NCBI RefSeq assembly: GCF_036898095.1 | Contig: NC_090726.1 | Location: forward strand, 44,796,455 to 44,860,454 | Direction: 5' to 3' | Length of the DNA stretch: 64,000 bases | DNA from: Palaemon carinicauda | Lineage: Eukaryota > Arthropoda > Malacostraca > Decapoda > Palaemonidae | Shown here: positions 1 through 53,130 of the stretch, piece after piece | Numbering within the stretch: position 1 is the stretch's first letter | Layout of the letters: the number at the start of each line of letters is the position of its first letter | Translations under genes and position numbers: made by a program | Notes under the pieces: model-generated | Databases searched by the model: none | What the model saw: the letters and a program-made list of their open reading frames with translations, nothing else | Told to the model about the DNA's origin: nothing

Positions 1-212
1 TCCCCCAGACCACAAACGTCGTGTTGTTAGCAGGCACATTTACATTCGAATAAGCGGAAAACGGCCTCTATGCTCTACTGCCTTAAGAACCACTTTCATC
101 TATCACATTACTAGGTTTAAGAGGACAATTCCTTTCTCGCAATTCTGTTTCCTCGTTACGCAATTGTTACCAGAAGCAATCCGGGTCCCAGCAACAACAG
201 ATGGGGCTCAGG

Positions 213-219
213 TATATAA
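213..219 (+). promoter_or_regulatory. TATA box of the Thr-rich repeat protein gene
   Basis: The sequence GGTATATAAAGC lies about 70 bases before a start codon at 287 that is followed at once by a good splice donor. A TATA box here would place transcription start near base 243. That fits a short 5' leader and excludes the out-of-frame ATG at 241, which is stopped after seven codons. Motif and spacing are seen; promoter activity is inferred. Confidence 0.6.
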
Positions 220-286
220 AGCTGGGTTGGTTGCAAACTAATGGTATTCTTGTTTGGTTACTGATTCCGCCAACATCACAGAGAAG

Positions 287-707
287 ATGAAGTAAGTGAC
301 AAGTGTGAGGAAACGTAAATAGAGGCTAGTTTGGCTTGATATTTTTTTTATGCCATTTTGTGAATATTTACCAGACGACAAACTCCTAGAGCTGTGAAGG
401 ATTCTCTTTTGAAGGAAGTTTAGTGTTATGCTTTGCTTGTGTAGAGTCTTTTGTTTTCAAGATATTTTTAGAATTTTATGTAAAGCTACGTAAATTTTTG
501 TTATCAAATTTAAAAATGGCACATAAGTTCTCATTATTCAAAGGGTGAGATAGTCAAACTTACACATATATAAGATAATTAACTTATAATTTTATATATT
601 TACACAAATTTATAATATATATATATATATCATATATATATGTGTATGTATGTGTTATACATATATATGTGTGTGTATGTATGTGTTATACATATATATA
701 TATATAC

Positions 708-793
<86 letters not shown>

Positions 794-2625
794 AATTTAT
801 ACATATGTATATATTTACCCATTAAATTCAGTTATTTTAAAGCAACACTTTTCTAATTTTCTGTATCTTTTATTGTCATCAGGGATACAATATAAATGAA
901 AAGATGGTATTTGTAAAGGTGGTGCTCCCTTTATTCAACTTTTGCTTACAGCTGTTTCAGCCAATAACTAAGGGCTTTCTTCAGGGCATACCTACAGTGA
1001 AATGGGAAATATCCATAATCTCCGTTATCTTTATATAATAGGAGTGCATTGATGAAAAAAAAGATAGAAAAAGTCTACAGACATAAAAAAACACTATGGA
1101 AATTAGAAAATATTTTCCTCCAAGAATTATTGAAATACTATCGACTTTCTGGATTTTTAATGAAGCTTCAACATTCTATTTGGAGTTCCAAAGACCTTGC
1201 CATGGAGAAAAAATTTGATTCCCATCAAAATCCCAGACCGTCAATTTTGAAAGCTCCAGGATAAGTTCTGGAGGCATGCTGCAGAATGTCCTTTTGATGA
1301 AGGTGAGTTCATAGTCTGAGGATACTTGAATGTTCAACACAGCCTGCTACATGCTGGTGCACATTTTCAGCAATCACTAGCCACCCACATAAGTCTTCAC
1401 GAAATTTATGAATGTTAGCTGGCCCTCAACATTTTTGGAGTGTCCGAACTCGTATAAGAGGTCCGTCGTTGATGCTTATATCACTGGGGCCTTCTCCTAC
1501 TGTAGTTGCTGGAGAAAGCTATCCATGAAGAATTAGAATGTAAGAGGCAGATCTTAAAAAATATTGATATCACAGCAACATCATAGAAGAAATGATAAGG
1601 AAGATAATGCATGGATTCTGCACACAGGCCCAGAATTCTAATGGACACAACAAAGATATAGCTCTTTATCACATTGTGGATTTTGAGAAGTAAATGTTCC
1701 TAAGAGAATCATCACCTACATAGTAAAACCAATTTTAACGATTATTACTGAGATTATACACCAAGCCAAGTTTGGTAACTGTCCTTGGGATGAAAAACAG
1801 GCATATCACCCAAGAAGTCTAGGATTAATGTAGTTACATATTTAAGTGCTTAGAATGGGAGTGTAAGCCCCTCAATATATGTTACATTATTTATACAACT
1901 AAATTACAATGTTCAGGAGACTTTAAGCTATTTATAATAATGGGGCCATACATCACCATTCTCTTGATACACATGACAGAAAAATTCCATTAAATGACCT
2001 GATCAGGGACAAAGATGTTCACGAGAAGGATGACTATGGCAGTGATTATTGAAGCGGTGTGCATCGGAATGCAGTGGCCAATGTCAATCGTACAAGTTTC
2101 ATCATACTATGTCCTCTTCTTCAGCAGGATGAGATTCCATAGCATGCAGTCAGAACTTATCCTGGAGCATTCAAAACTGATTTCTGGTATTTTTTTGGAA
2201 ATCAAGATTTTTCTCCACTGCAATAACTTTGGAAGTCAAATTGGAATTTTTAGGCTTTTTATAAAAGATTCAGATGTCTTCAGCAGTATTTTCATAGTTA
2301 TTTTGCAAAACATCTTCAAATTTTAATGTTTATTGATTTTTAGTCTTTTAGTTTTCTTCTATTTTTCGTTTGTACGAATGCACTGCCATTACATAAAAAT
2401 AATTTCTTTATAGATATGCCCTGAAGAAAGCCATTAGTTATGGGCTGAAACAGCTGTTGATAAAAGTTGATAAAAGGAACAGCACAGTAGCAAATTCAGT
2501 ATTTTCCTTCAAAACTTTATCCCTGAAGATAAGAAAAAATACAGTAAACTAGAAAAGTGTTGTGTTAGCATAATTGATGACACAAGTTCTTAAGTATTTA
2601 ATATAAATTACTTAAGAGATTGAGA

Positions 2626-2702
<77 letters not shown>

Positions 2703-2710
2703 GATATATA

Positions 2711-2778
<68 letters not shown>

Positions 2779-3143
2779 CTGTCTTAAGAAAACTTGCTGT
2801 AGTAATCTACAAGATCCCCTTGCATTAAAAGCTTCCTTGTTTGTCTTCTCAGTTTGTTTACCATTACCGTCGCTCTGCTGGTCACGCCATCTTTTGGGGG
2901 CTTCCTGCTTCACCGACCTACAACAAAGGCATCTTATCCTGCTCTACCTCATCCTAAAATAGTAGGTATCACATTTATATGTGTATGTGATTTTTGTCCT
3001 TTTATATATAAGACCACAGATACTGATAGGTATCAAATTTAATTTACTTTGGAGAGATTTTCATATAAGGTAATCTACCATAGCTAGGATTCGAACCCAT
3101 CATTTTGTATTTGACCTCGTCCTAAAAGAGTGGTAGGTATCAC

Positions 3144-3194
<51 letters not shown>

Positions 3195-5055
3195 GTTTTG
3201 TTTTTTATTTTGAATTATTTTTTTCTTTTGTTTTTTCCAATATTTTTTTTTTATTTTGAATTCATATTTTTGTTCTTTGTTTTTTTCCCTTATTTTTTTA
3301 TGTAGAATTTATGGAGCGTTTGTAGGGTGACGGCCAGATCCCGTAGAAAACGGGAATATTCTGATCTGTGGCCGTCGTTCTGAAAACGATTTTGGCGGGA
3401 GAAGCTAACTTAAAAAACCCACCTAACCTATGCTGAAAGCCATATCCTTACCCTGGGGGGCTGCGCCCCCCCGGACCCCCCTTACACAACATATTTAAGA
3501 TCCGTAGACCATTTCCAAACGTTTTTATTCTATACAAGATAACAGTAGGAGCGATAATAAGCAAATTAGGACGCTTGGCCGTAGCGCTACAAACTACCCG
3601 AATTTATTTTTTTCTTTTGTTTTTTCAAATATTTTTTTTATTTTGAATTCATATTTTTTTATTTGTGCTTTTCCATTATTCTTATTTTGTGTTTTTGATT
3701 TTGAATTAATTTTTTTCTTTGATTTTTCCAATATTTTTTTATTTTGAATTCATATTTCTTTGTTTTTTTCAATTACTTCTATTTTTTGTTTTTTTTATCT
3801 TAGAATTAATGTTTTTTTTCCAGGTCTGCCCAACAGCCTTTATCTACAGCAGCATCACGGAGACCGAAGTCGTGACCGAGACCGCGACCAACATGGGCTA
3901 CCACACCCAGACCATCGTCAAGACCGAAGTGAAGACGGTTCCCCAGTACATGACCAAAACGGTCTTCCAGACGAAGACCGTCTCCGATATCACAACGATC
4001 CCCACCACGATCCTGTACACGACCGAGGTCACAGAGACCGCTACGGAGACGGTCTTGACGACCGTCATCGATGCCACTACGATCTCCGAGACCGTTTCTG
4101 TTACTGAGACCGAGTTCGTCCCAACCACCATCGTAGAACCTACCACCACTTCTGAGACCATTTTGGTCACAGAAACCGAAGTGGTCTCTATAACCGTCAC
4201 AGAACCTACCACCATATTAGAGACCGTTTCGGTCACCGAGACCGAGGTGGTCTCTACAACCGTCATCGAGCCCACAACTATATCGGAGACCGTTTCGGTC
4301 ACTGAGACCGAAGTGGTCCCTACTACCATCATTGAACCCACCACCATATCCGAGACCATTACGGTCCCGACTACTGTTATTGAACCAACCACAATTATCG
4401 AGACCATTTCGATCACAGAGACCGAAGTGGTTCCAACTACCGTCATCGAATCCACCACCATATCCGAGACCATTTCGGTCACTGAGACCGTTTCGGTCAC
4501 AGAGACCGAAGTGGTCCCAACGACTGTCATCGAACCCACCACCATATCAGAGACCGTTTCGGTCACCGAGACCGAAATGGTCGTGACCACGCTGACGGAG
4601 ACCGAAATTGTTCCTACCTTCATCACGAGTTCTGTCACTATTATCACTACGGAAACTGAGGTAAACTAAAGTTTAACTTTTCGATAGATAGATAGGAAGA
4701 TAAATCGTTAGATAGATAGATATTTAAAAAGATAAATATTTAAAAAGTTAGATATTTAAAACAGTAGTAACGTGTTCGCCCAGCATTCGCATGGCAGCAG
4801 ATCGATCCCAGCCCCAGACCGTGACTTTAAGCTGTTTACTGGGTAGGCCACTACTGTGGTTAGGCACCACAGGGTGGGTTGGGCTTGCCAGGCTGACGTT
4901 CTGGTGAGCATCTGTTCTGATGGTACTGGAACTGAAACTAGACACCTTTTTTTAATAGATATTTAAAAAGATACATATTCAAATACATAGATATTTAAAA
5001 AGATAAATATTTAAAATAATACATATTTAAATAGGTATTTAAAAATGTAGATATT

Positions 5056-5141
<86 letters not shown>

Positions 5142-5421
5142 AAGATAGATATTTCAAAATATATATGTTTAAATAGATAGATGGATATTTAAACATATAT
5201 ATTTAAAAAAGATAGATATATATATAGATATGTATTTAAAATGATAGATATTTTAATATGTTGGTATTTAAAAAGATAGATATTTAAATAAGAAGATAGA
5301 TATTTAAATAAATATTTAGATTTGTAAATAGATAGACGGATATTTAAATTGATAGATAGGGCGATAGATAGGGTTCGAATATACGGGTAAGGGAATTGAA
5401 TAATAATATCAATAATAAAAA

Positions 5422-5473
<52 letters not shown>

Positions 5474-5634
5474 CAAATAAGCCATATATCTTTCATATGT
5501 TAATGTCTGGATTCTCTTAACGACCTCGAGATCGGAGCCCCAGGCGAAATCACTCAAAGACAACAGCTTCTGACCGGCCGGGAGTCGAACCCTGGTACAG
5601 GAAACTTGTATGAGCAGTGACTTACCACTTGGCC

Positions 5635-5695
<61 letters not shown>

Positions 5696-5714
5696 TTATA
5701 TTTATATATATATA

Positions 5715-5803
<89 letters not shown>

Positions 5804-6316
5804 CTAAGTACAAAGCTACCTATGAGGAACTCCCATTAGGATGACATGGCTATCTCGCCCAAAAATAGATTTTTCCTATGTCAAAATGCGGTATGTGTTC
5901 GTGTGTTTGTGTGTGTACAGTGTACACAAACTCATATTGATTTCTTCCCTCCCAACAGACCGAAGTCCAGTCAATTTCCGTGACGGAAACAGAAACAGTC
6001 TCCTCCACAGTCACCGAAGTGCAGACTGCCACAGTCACAGAAGAGGTGCCGGTCTACAGAACACAGACTGTGACGGTCACAGACGTTGGCAACGCTGCCG
6101 GCACTGCTCAGAGTTACCTACCACCCGTGCGTGAGTATTCCGAGTCACTTTAAGTTTATTTGGCTGATTGAACGGCCGGTTCATCTATTTTAATGAATGA
6201 TAATTATTTATATTGCCAAAAGGGTCTTTATATAGTCCATTCGTCCTCTTGGTGCATCCTGCTTTTAGCCGTTTCCTTGACTTTGTTCTGTCCCTACAAC
6301 ATCTTTCCATCTTATG

Positions 6317-6391
<75 letters not shown>

Positions 6392-6954
6392 GAGAATGGA
6401 TGTCTTTTGTAATAAAACAAACCAATGAAATTTAATGTATAAATTATATATGCGTGTGTGGTGTTTGTGTGAATAAATGTATAATTTCCTTGCAAAATAT
6501 GAAAAGCGTGGATATAATTCATTGTAATTAGTACAGACTTCAACGAACAGTGAACTCACTCACTTAATTTTTTTATTTTTCTATTTCCTAGAAATTAGAA
6601 GGCACTAGAAATGTCTACTTTTATAAGTTTATTGATATGAATACATGTTATTTTATTAAACCACAAGTTGACGTACCACAGTATGAATTGAGCCAGTACT
6701 GTCTTATTTTATTGAGCACATCTTTTGATATTAAGCTTCATGTATGAGAACAATTAACTGGATTCCACAAGGCATTAGGCCTACATGGCTTGGGACTAGG
6801 AAACTTGAAGTAGCTGATGAATGGAGAAGTATCGATTTGGAAGCTCAAGACGACTGGAGAAATGTAACCGAGGCCCTTTGCGTCAATAGGCTTAGGAGAT
6901 GATGATAACAAAATAATTATTCTTTTCTATGTTGCAGGTCGACATTTCGGATAG
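287..6954 (+). CDS. Secreted Thr/Glu/Val-rich tandem-repeat (mucin-like) protein, five exons
   Basis: Predicted joined exons are 287-291, 2853-2961, 3824-4660, 5959-6130 and 6938-6954. Every junction is GT-AG and all phases agree, giving about 379 residues and stop TAG at 6952-6954. Exon 1 carries only ATG-AA. Exon 2 completes a hydrophobic start ([17 protein letters not shown]), a likely signal peptide. Exon 3 encodes nine or so degenerate units of about 20 residues built on [20 protein letters not shown]. Exon 4 continues TETEV-type sequence and ends YLPPV; exon 5 adds RRHFG-stop. Ser/Thr density suggests heavy O-glycosylation and an extracellular, mucin-like or matrix role. No catalytic domain is visible and I do not recognise a named family. 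AATAAA follows at 7343. The exon 2 donor (GTAGGT, 2962) is the weakest choice, but it is the only one that keeps phase. Confidence 0.72.
612..793. repeat. (AT)n microsatellite with (GT)n tail
   Basis: A long AT dinucleotide run with TATG interruptions ends in about 13 GT units. It sits in intron 1 of the secreted-protein gene; the open frames across it (TyrIle or CysVal runs) are artefacts. Confidence 0.97.
908..2500. mobile_element. 1.6-kb foldback element with about 80-bp inverted ends
   Basis: Bases 908-990 and 2411-2500 are imperfect inverted copies sharing GCCCTGAAGAAAGCC, TTAGTTAT, GGCTGAAACAGCTGT and AAAAGTTGA. The 1.4 kb between them has only short frames (for example 1049-1264) and no recognised transposase. 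A non-autonomous DNA transposon or a Penelope-like element with inverted pseudo-terminal repeats are both possible. It lies in intron 1 of the secreted-protein gene. Confidence 0.6.
2627..2774. repeat. (AT)n microsatellite
   Basis: Nearly pure AT dinucleotide array with a few TATG, TAGA and TTTA interruptions, ending about 80 bases before exon 2 of the secreted-protein gene. Confidence 0.97.
2925..3147 (-). repeat. SINE-like repeat fragments with tRNA-type B box
   Basis: On the minus strand GGGTTCGAATCC (about 3088-3099) matches the RNA polymerase III B-box consensus. The block 'CCTAAAAGAGTGGTAGGTATCAC' region (3121-3143) is repeated in diverged form at 2951-2972, overlapping the end of exon 2 of the secreted-protein gene. 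A clear A box is not visible. I read these as decayed tRNA-derived SINE pieces. Confidence 0.5.
3148..3191. repeat. (AT)n microsatellite
   Basis: Pure AT run of about 44 bases in intron 2 of the secreted-protein gene, at the end of the SINE-like fragment. Confidence 0.95.
3192..3823. repeat. T-rich degenerate tandem repeats, interrupted by an insertion
   Basis: Blocks of TTTTGAATTAATTTTTTTC, TTTTTCCAATATTTTTTT and TTTTGAATTCATATTT recur at 3206-3305 and 3599-3823, separated by the 300-bp element at 3306-3604. The last copies provide the long polypyrimidine tract before the acceptor CAG at 3821-3823. Confidence 0.7.
3306..3604. mobile_element. About 300-bp element with short inverted ends and GC hairpin
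   Basis: GC-rich compared with the T-rich flanks. The left end (GGAGCGTTTGTAGGGTGACGG) and the inverted right end (reverse complement contains GTTTGTAGCGCTACGGCC) are imperfect inverted repeats. The interior holds CCGTAGAAAACGGG and the hairpin GGGGGGCTGCGCCCCCC near 3456. No coding capacity. Read as a MITE-like insertion in intron 2 of the secreted-protein gene. Confidence 0.5.
4080..4590 (+). repeat. In-frame coding tandem repeat, about 60 bp unit
   Basis: Within exon 3 of the secreted-protein gene the unit 'GAGACCGTTTCGGTCAC' followed by 'GAGACCGAAGTGGTC' and 'GAACCCACCACCATATC' recurs about nine times with point differences and a few shortened units (for example near 4365 and 4495). Unit lengths are multiples of three, so repeat-number changes would keep the frame. 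The opposite strand is also open for 249 codons (3898-4647) only because of this codon pattern. Confidence 0.9.
4661..5056. repeat. GATA/TTTAAA degenerate short repeats around a 200-bp unique block
   Basis: Units such as GATAGATATTTAAAAA repeat from 4684 to 4760 and again from 4960. Between them 4765-4950 is a more complex block containing TTAGGCACCACAGGGTGGGTTGGGC, quoted here only in part as CACCACAGGGTGGGTTGG. Its nature is unknown; it could be another dispersed repeat. This is intron 3 of the secreted-protein gene. Confidence 0.5.
5058..5137. repeat. (AT)n microsatellite
   Basis: Pure AT array in intron 3 of the secreted-protein gene, followed to about 5400 by more GATA/TATTTAAA-type short repeats with no gene. 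Confidence 0.96.
5426..5470. repeat. (AT)n microsatellite
   Basis: Pure AT run next to a tRNA-derived SINE fragment. Confidence 0.94.
5500..5634 (-). repeat. tRNA-derived SINE with A and B boxes
   Basis: Read on the minus strand, TGGCCAAGTGG matches the pol III A box (TRGYNNARNNG) and GGTTCGACTCC matches the B box (GGTTCGANNCC), about 35 bases apart as in tRNA genes. A non-tRNA body (GTTGTCTTTGAGTGATTTCG and GAGGTCGTTAAGAGAATCC) follows. The acceptor stem is not preserved, so this is a SINE rather than a working tRNA gene. Confidence 0.7.
5635..5797. repeat. (AT)n microsatellite
   Basis: AT array with four TTTATA units near 5682-5705, joined directly to the head of the SINE. The SINE may have inserted in, or seeded, the array. 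Confidence 0.97.
5828..5890 (+). mobile_element. Orphan right-terminal fragment of the DIRS-E family
   Basis: GACATGGCTATCTCGCCCAA and AAAATAGATTTTTCC match the right terminus of the DIRS element at 35420-44112 (compare 44055-44105), with a related flank before it (GGAACTCCCATTAGGATG against GGAACCTTCCATCAGGACG). No other part of the element is present here. Confidence 0.7.
6317..6388. repeat. (AT)n microsatellite
   Basis: Pure AT array in intron 4 of the secreted-protein gene. The rest of that intron (6131-6937) shows no gene or recognisable repeat. Confidence 0.97.
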
Positions 6955-7342
6955 AAAACCAACTTCATTTGTCGAGGAGAGAAAAAGAAAAAGAAAAATG
7001 AGGTGAGGTGCTACTGTTGGGCGTGTGTTTGCAGATGCCAGATGCACGCCGACGAAGATTACATTGAATCTTTGAGCATTTACAGAGAATGGAATGTTAA
7101 AATGTTGTATTATAATCTTTAAAAAACTGAAAAAATACCAATATCCAACTTTCCTCTTCATCTGAGGATGATAGTCAAGGCATTTAAGTTTATTGCACAA
7201 ACGGTGTATGATCCCTTTCGCGCACTTGTACTGTATATGCCACTTGTTTCCCAATATTTTTTTCATATTTGTTGATCAGTTTTCATATCTAAACCATGAC
7301 ATGACATTGACTTTTATTAAATATCTTACACGTTTTATTTTC

Positions 7343-7348
7343 AATAAA
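7343..7348 (+). terminator. Polyadenylation signal AATAAA of the secreted-protein gene
   Basis: AATAAA lies 389 bases after the stop codon at 6954 and is followed by an A-rich stretch and T-rich sequence. It is the first canonical signal after the terminal exon, giving a 3' UTR of about 400 bases (6955 to roughly 7365). Confidence 0.55.
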
Positions 7349-7647
7349 AAAAAATGTGCCATGAAAAACCAACTTTGTGTTTCATCCCTGCTGTCTCTAC
7401 AGAATTGAAAAGTCTGAAAAGAAATTATAATTAAGAATTAAAAAAAGAATTGCAAATTTCTGAGGAATTTTGACTCTTGGTGTATTGAAACCAACCAAAT
7501 ATATTTCGTAAAATAACGGAAAAGTAACCTCGAGCTTTGAATTCATTTGGAGCAAAGGTTTTATTTTGAATTAAATCAAAGATACCAGACTGGAATATTA
7601 TTTTCGTGTTGGTTTTACTTTATCCATTTAATGCTTCGTGATGCTAA

Positions 7648-8016
7648 TTATTATTACAACTAGCTAAGCAACAACCTTAGTTGAAAAAGCAAGATCCTAT
7701 AAGCCCAAGGGTCTCAACAGGGAAAACTAACCCAGTGAGGAAAGAAACTAAGGAAATAAATAAACTACAAGAGAAGTAAGGAACAATTCGAATGAAATAT
7801 AACAGTAACAATAGTAAAACATATTACAAGCTAAGCTGTAACCATAGTTGGAAAAGCATATATGAACTATAAAAACTCAAAACAATACAGGAAGAGACAC
7901 AAGATAGAATAATGTGCCCTAGTGTACCCCCAAGCAAGAGACCTCTACCTTAAAACAGTGGAAGGCCATGGTACAGAGGCTATGGCACTACCCAAGACTA
8001 GAAAACAATGATTGAT
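7648..8016 (+). repeat. SINE-like decapod repeat family, copy 1 (longest)
   Basis: Begins near TTATTATTACAACTAGCTAAG, continues through AAGCAAGATCCTATAAGCCC, AGTGAGGAAAGAAACTAAGG and CAGTGGAAGGCCATGGTAC. Six further copies or fragments occur here at 9050-9165 (-), 13500-13795 (+), 15015-15130 (-), 26440-26745 (+), 34324-34408 (+) and 50820-50912 (+), so it is a dispersed family. Confidence 0.8.
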
Positions 8017-8400
8017 ATTGATACAATAGTTGCCTGAGCAACACAGTTTGGTAATGCTGCAACAGTCTAGTAAAGACAATGAAGAAACACTCATCGCATC
8101 CTTTCAAAAGATGTCAAGAGTGTGCTACAGACATGTCTTTAAAAAGAAGTCTGTGTCTTTTATCAACAGGAACTTTATCTTCTAAAAACTAGAAGTTGTG
8201 ACGTGTATAACTTTCTTTGAGTGGGAAGAAGCAAAGTACCGAGAGTGATACTGATAAGGTTGCTTCAGTTGTATAGCAAATTATACAAGTACAGCTGTTA
8301 TCTTATGGTGTAAGACCTAAAAATACAGAAGAAATGTTGCCTTAGAAGTAGTTTTGTTTCACGGGAGAAATATTCTTAAGTCTGGGAACAAAGTGAAGTG

Positions 8401-8664
8401 AAAACTAGAAATGTTGTCACGATAAAATGAGCCTTTTGAAAGTGATTAGAACGTGTGTTTGAAATTTGATTTATGATACTTGATTGCCAAGTATGCAATG
8501 GTCATACTTCTTTTTTTTTCTTTTTTAATTCGGTTGAACAACTAGAAATGTTGTCACGATAAAATGAGATTTTTGACAGTGATTAGACCATGTGTTTGAA
8601 ATTTAATTTATGATACTTGATTGCTAAGTATGCAATGGTCATAATTTTTTTTTCGGTTGACTGA
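8401..8664. repeat. Tandem duplication, two units of about 130 bp
   Basis: ACTAGAAATGTTGTCACGAT through TATGCAATGGTCATA occurs at 8404-8511 and again at 8541-8644, each followed by a T-run and TTCGGTTGA. Differences are few, so the duplication is fairly recent. No gene is visible; the remaining sequence 8016-9050 holds nothing recognised. Confidence 0.85.
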
Positions 8665-9049
8665 CTGATGCCTTGTTCACGTGAACATCAATTATTATAG
8701 TACTGACCTTTGCTCAAAACACGTGGCTTTCATCTGTATCATAGTCTCGATAGAGATGCGTGATCTTTGATACAATGAATCATAAGTGTGCTCTTTGTTG
8801 CCACACCGAATCACCGAACGGACAATATTATCCTTAAGATTCAATGCCTTATCATTCGAGTGTCGATTCAGTTTTGAAGTACTGTGTGAAGTTCTAATCT
8901 AATTTGATTAGATAAAGTCACTTACTTATATGCAAGACTCATTGTGGTAAATTCTTTTTGGCAAACTCCTGCAAAAATGTGTACATCAGGCGTAAAGAAG
9001 TGTAAAACAATAAGCATACGAACAAGCTATATCAAAATATTTTTTTTCC

Positions 9050-9162
9050 TTCTTTCCTTTCCTTACTGGGCTATTTTCCCTGTTGGGGCCCCCGTCCGTA
9101 TAGCATTCTGCTTTTCCAACTAGGGTTGTAGCTTAGCAATTAATAATAATAACAATAATAAT

Positions 9163-9165
<3 letters not shown>
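9050..9165 (-). repeat. SINE-like decapod repeat family, copy 2
   Basis: Reverse-strand 5' part of the same family: CTTACTGGGCTATTTTCCC and TTTTCCAACTAGGGTTGTAG are the complement of the head of copy 1. Confidence 0.8.
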
Positions 9166-10105
<940 letters not shown>

Positions 10106-10368
10106 AAACAGTGGCACAACATGGGGGTGTCATTCGTACGATAATTATTATACATGTACGACTATTTTAGGTCCAGTACGATGTACGATACATACCTTAG
10201 GTATATACATGTGTGTGTGTTTAATTAAAAAGTTATAATATAATATTTTGAAATAAGTCAATCATGTAACTCCTTAATAATTATATTAAAACTGTACGAT
10301 AATTTTGGTTGAAAAACAACAATCATAAGGCTCATGTACGATAATCCAGTCGAAACAGTGGCACAACA
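10106..10368 (+). repeat. 16-bp direct repeat flanking a roughly 231-bp insertion just upstream of AGPS
   Basis: AAACAGTGGCACAACA occurs exactly at 10106-10121 and 10353-10368. The segment between carries several GTACGAT motifs and no coding capacity. The arrangement looks like an insertion flanked by a 16-bp target-site duplication, ending nine bases before the AGPS ATG. Confidence 0.65.
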
Positions 10369-10377
10369 ACAACAGCT

Positions 10378-52415
<42,038 letters not shown>

Positions 52416-52964
52416 TAGTTAAGGCAAACTATTTTTAATGGAATTTTGAAGTTTGATTCAAAATAACCTACCAGAAATATGAAGCTAAGAAATTCTTTCT
52501 ATTTTTTAGAATTTAAAAGCAGAATGAATATTTAATCAACTTAGTTTATTTTTCATTATTTGTCCAAACTAGCTATTATGCTATTGTCATTTTTGTTTAA
52601 TAAAAGTGATAGATTTTTGTACAGTAGTTGAGACGAACTATATTATTGTCCCTGTGTAATTCATTTAAGAATATATAGTTACTGTTTCCGAGTATTATTA
52701 ATTAGACTATTGTTTATAATTGCTTTTCCATACCACAACTATTCCCAGATGCTTCATTCTATGGTAAAAAAATGAAGAAAATATCAGTCTACTGGTAGGG
52801 TATGTGAGAAGGCAAGTTTGTAGGATCTGCAACAGCCTACAGGATCCTTTTTTGTGCATCCACATGTGTTTGGCTGCACATTCATATGTCCCAAGAATTT
52901 GTTTTGTTCTTACAAGACCTTATTTTAGAGGTTTTATTTCTCTTCTAATTTTAAATATTTAACT

Positions 52965-53130
52965 TAGCCGGTGAATATATAATAGCTGCTACTCAGCGGC
53001 TCGACAGAAAACACACTAAAAAAACTCGCGAGCGATCGTTATGAAGGTTGCGGGTGTGCCCACCAGCGCCAACTATCGGCCAGATACCACTCTTGCATGT
53101 AAACAAACCCTTCAATTCTTCTCTGTCGAC
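52965..53130 (+). repeat. Left inverted terminal repeat of DIRS copy C
   Basis: Inverse of 59217-59375 with very few differences (GGCTCGACAGAAAACACACT against AGTGTGTTTTCTGTCGAGCC). Confidence 0.93.

Noticed and set aside
3898..4647. 249-codon open frame on the minus strand, rich in SVSVTE-type repeats
   Set aside because: It is the complement of the tandem-repeat exon. The plus strand has a signal peptide, splice phases and a stop that fit; the minus frame has no start context or splice support.
5560..5634. Possible functional tRNA gene on the minus strand
   Set aside because: A and B boxes are good but the acceptor stem is not paired and a SINE-type body follows.
5610..5844. Tyr-Ile repeat frames over (AT)n arrays, here and at 642-899, 6185-6559, 9120-9376 and 12890-13243
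   Set aside because: They are readings of dinucleotide repeats, with no coding signal outside the array.
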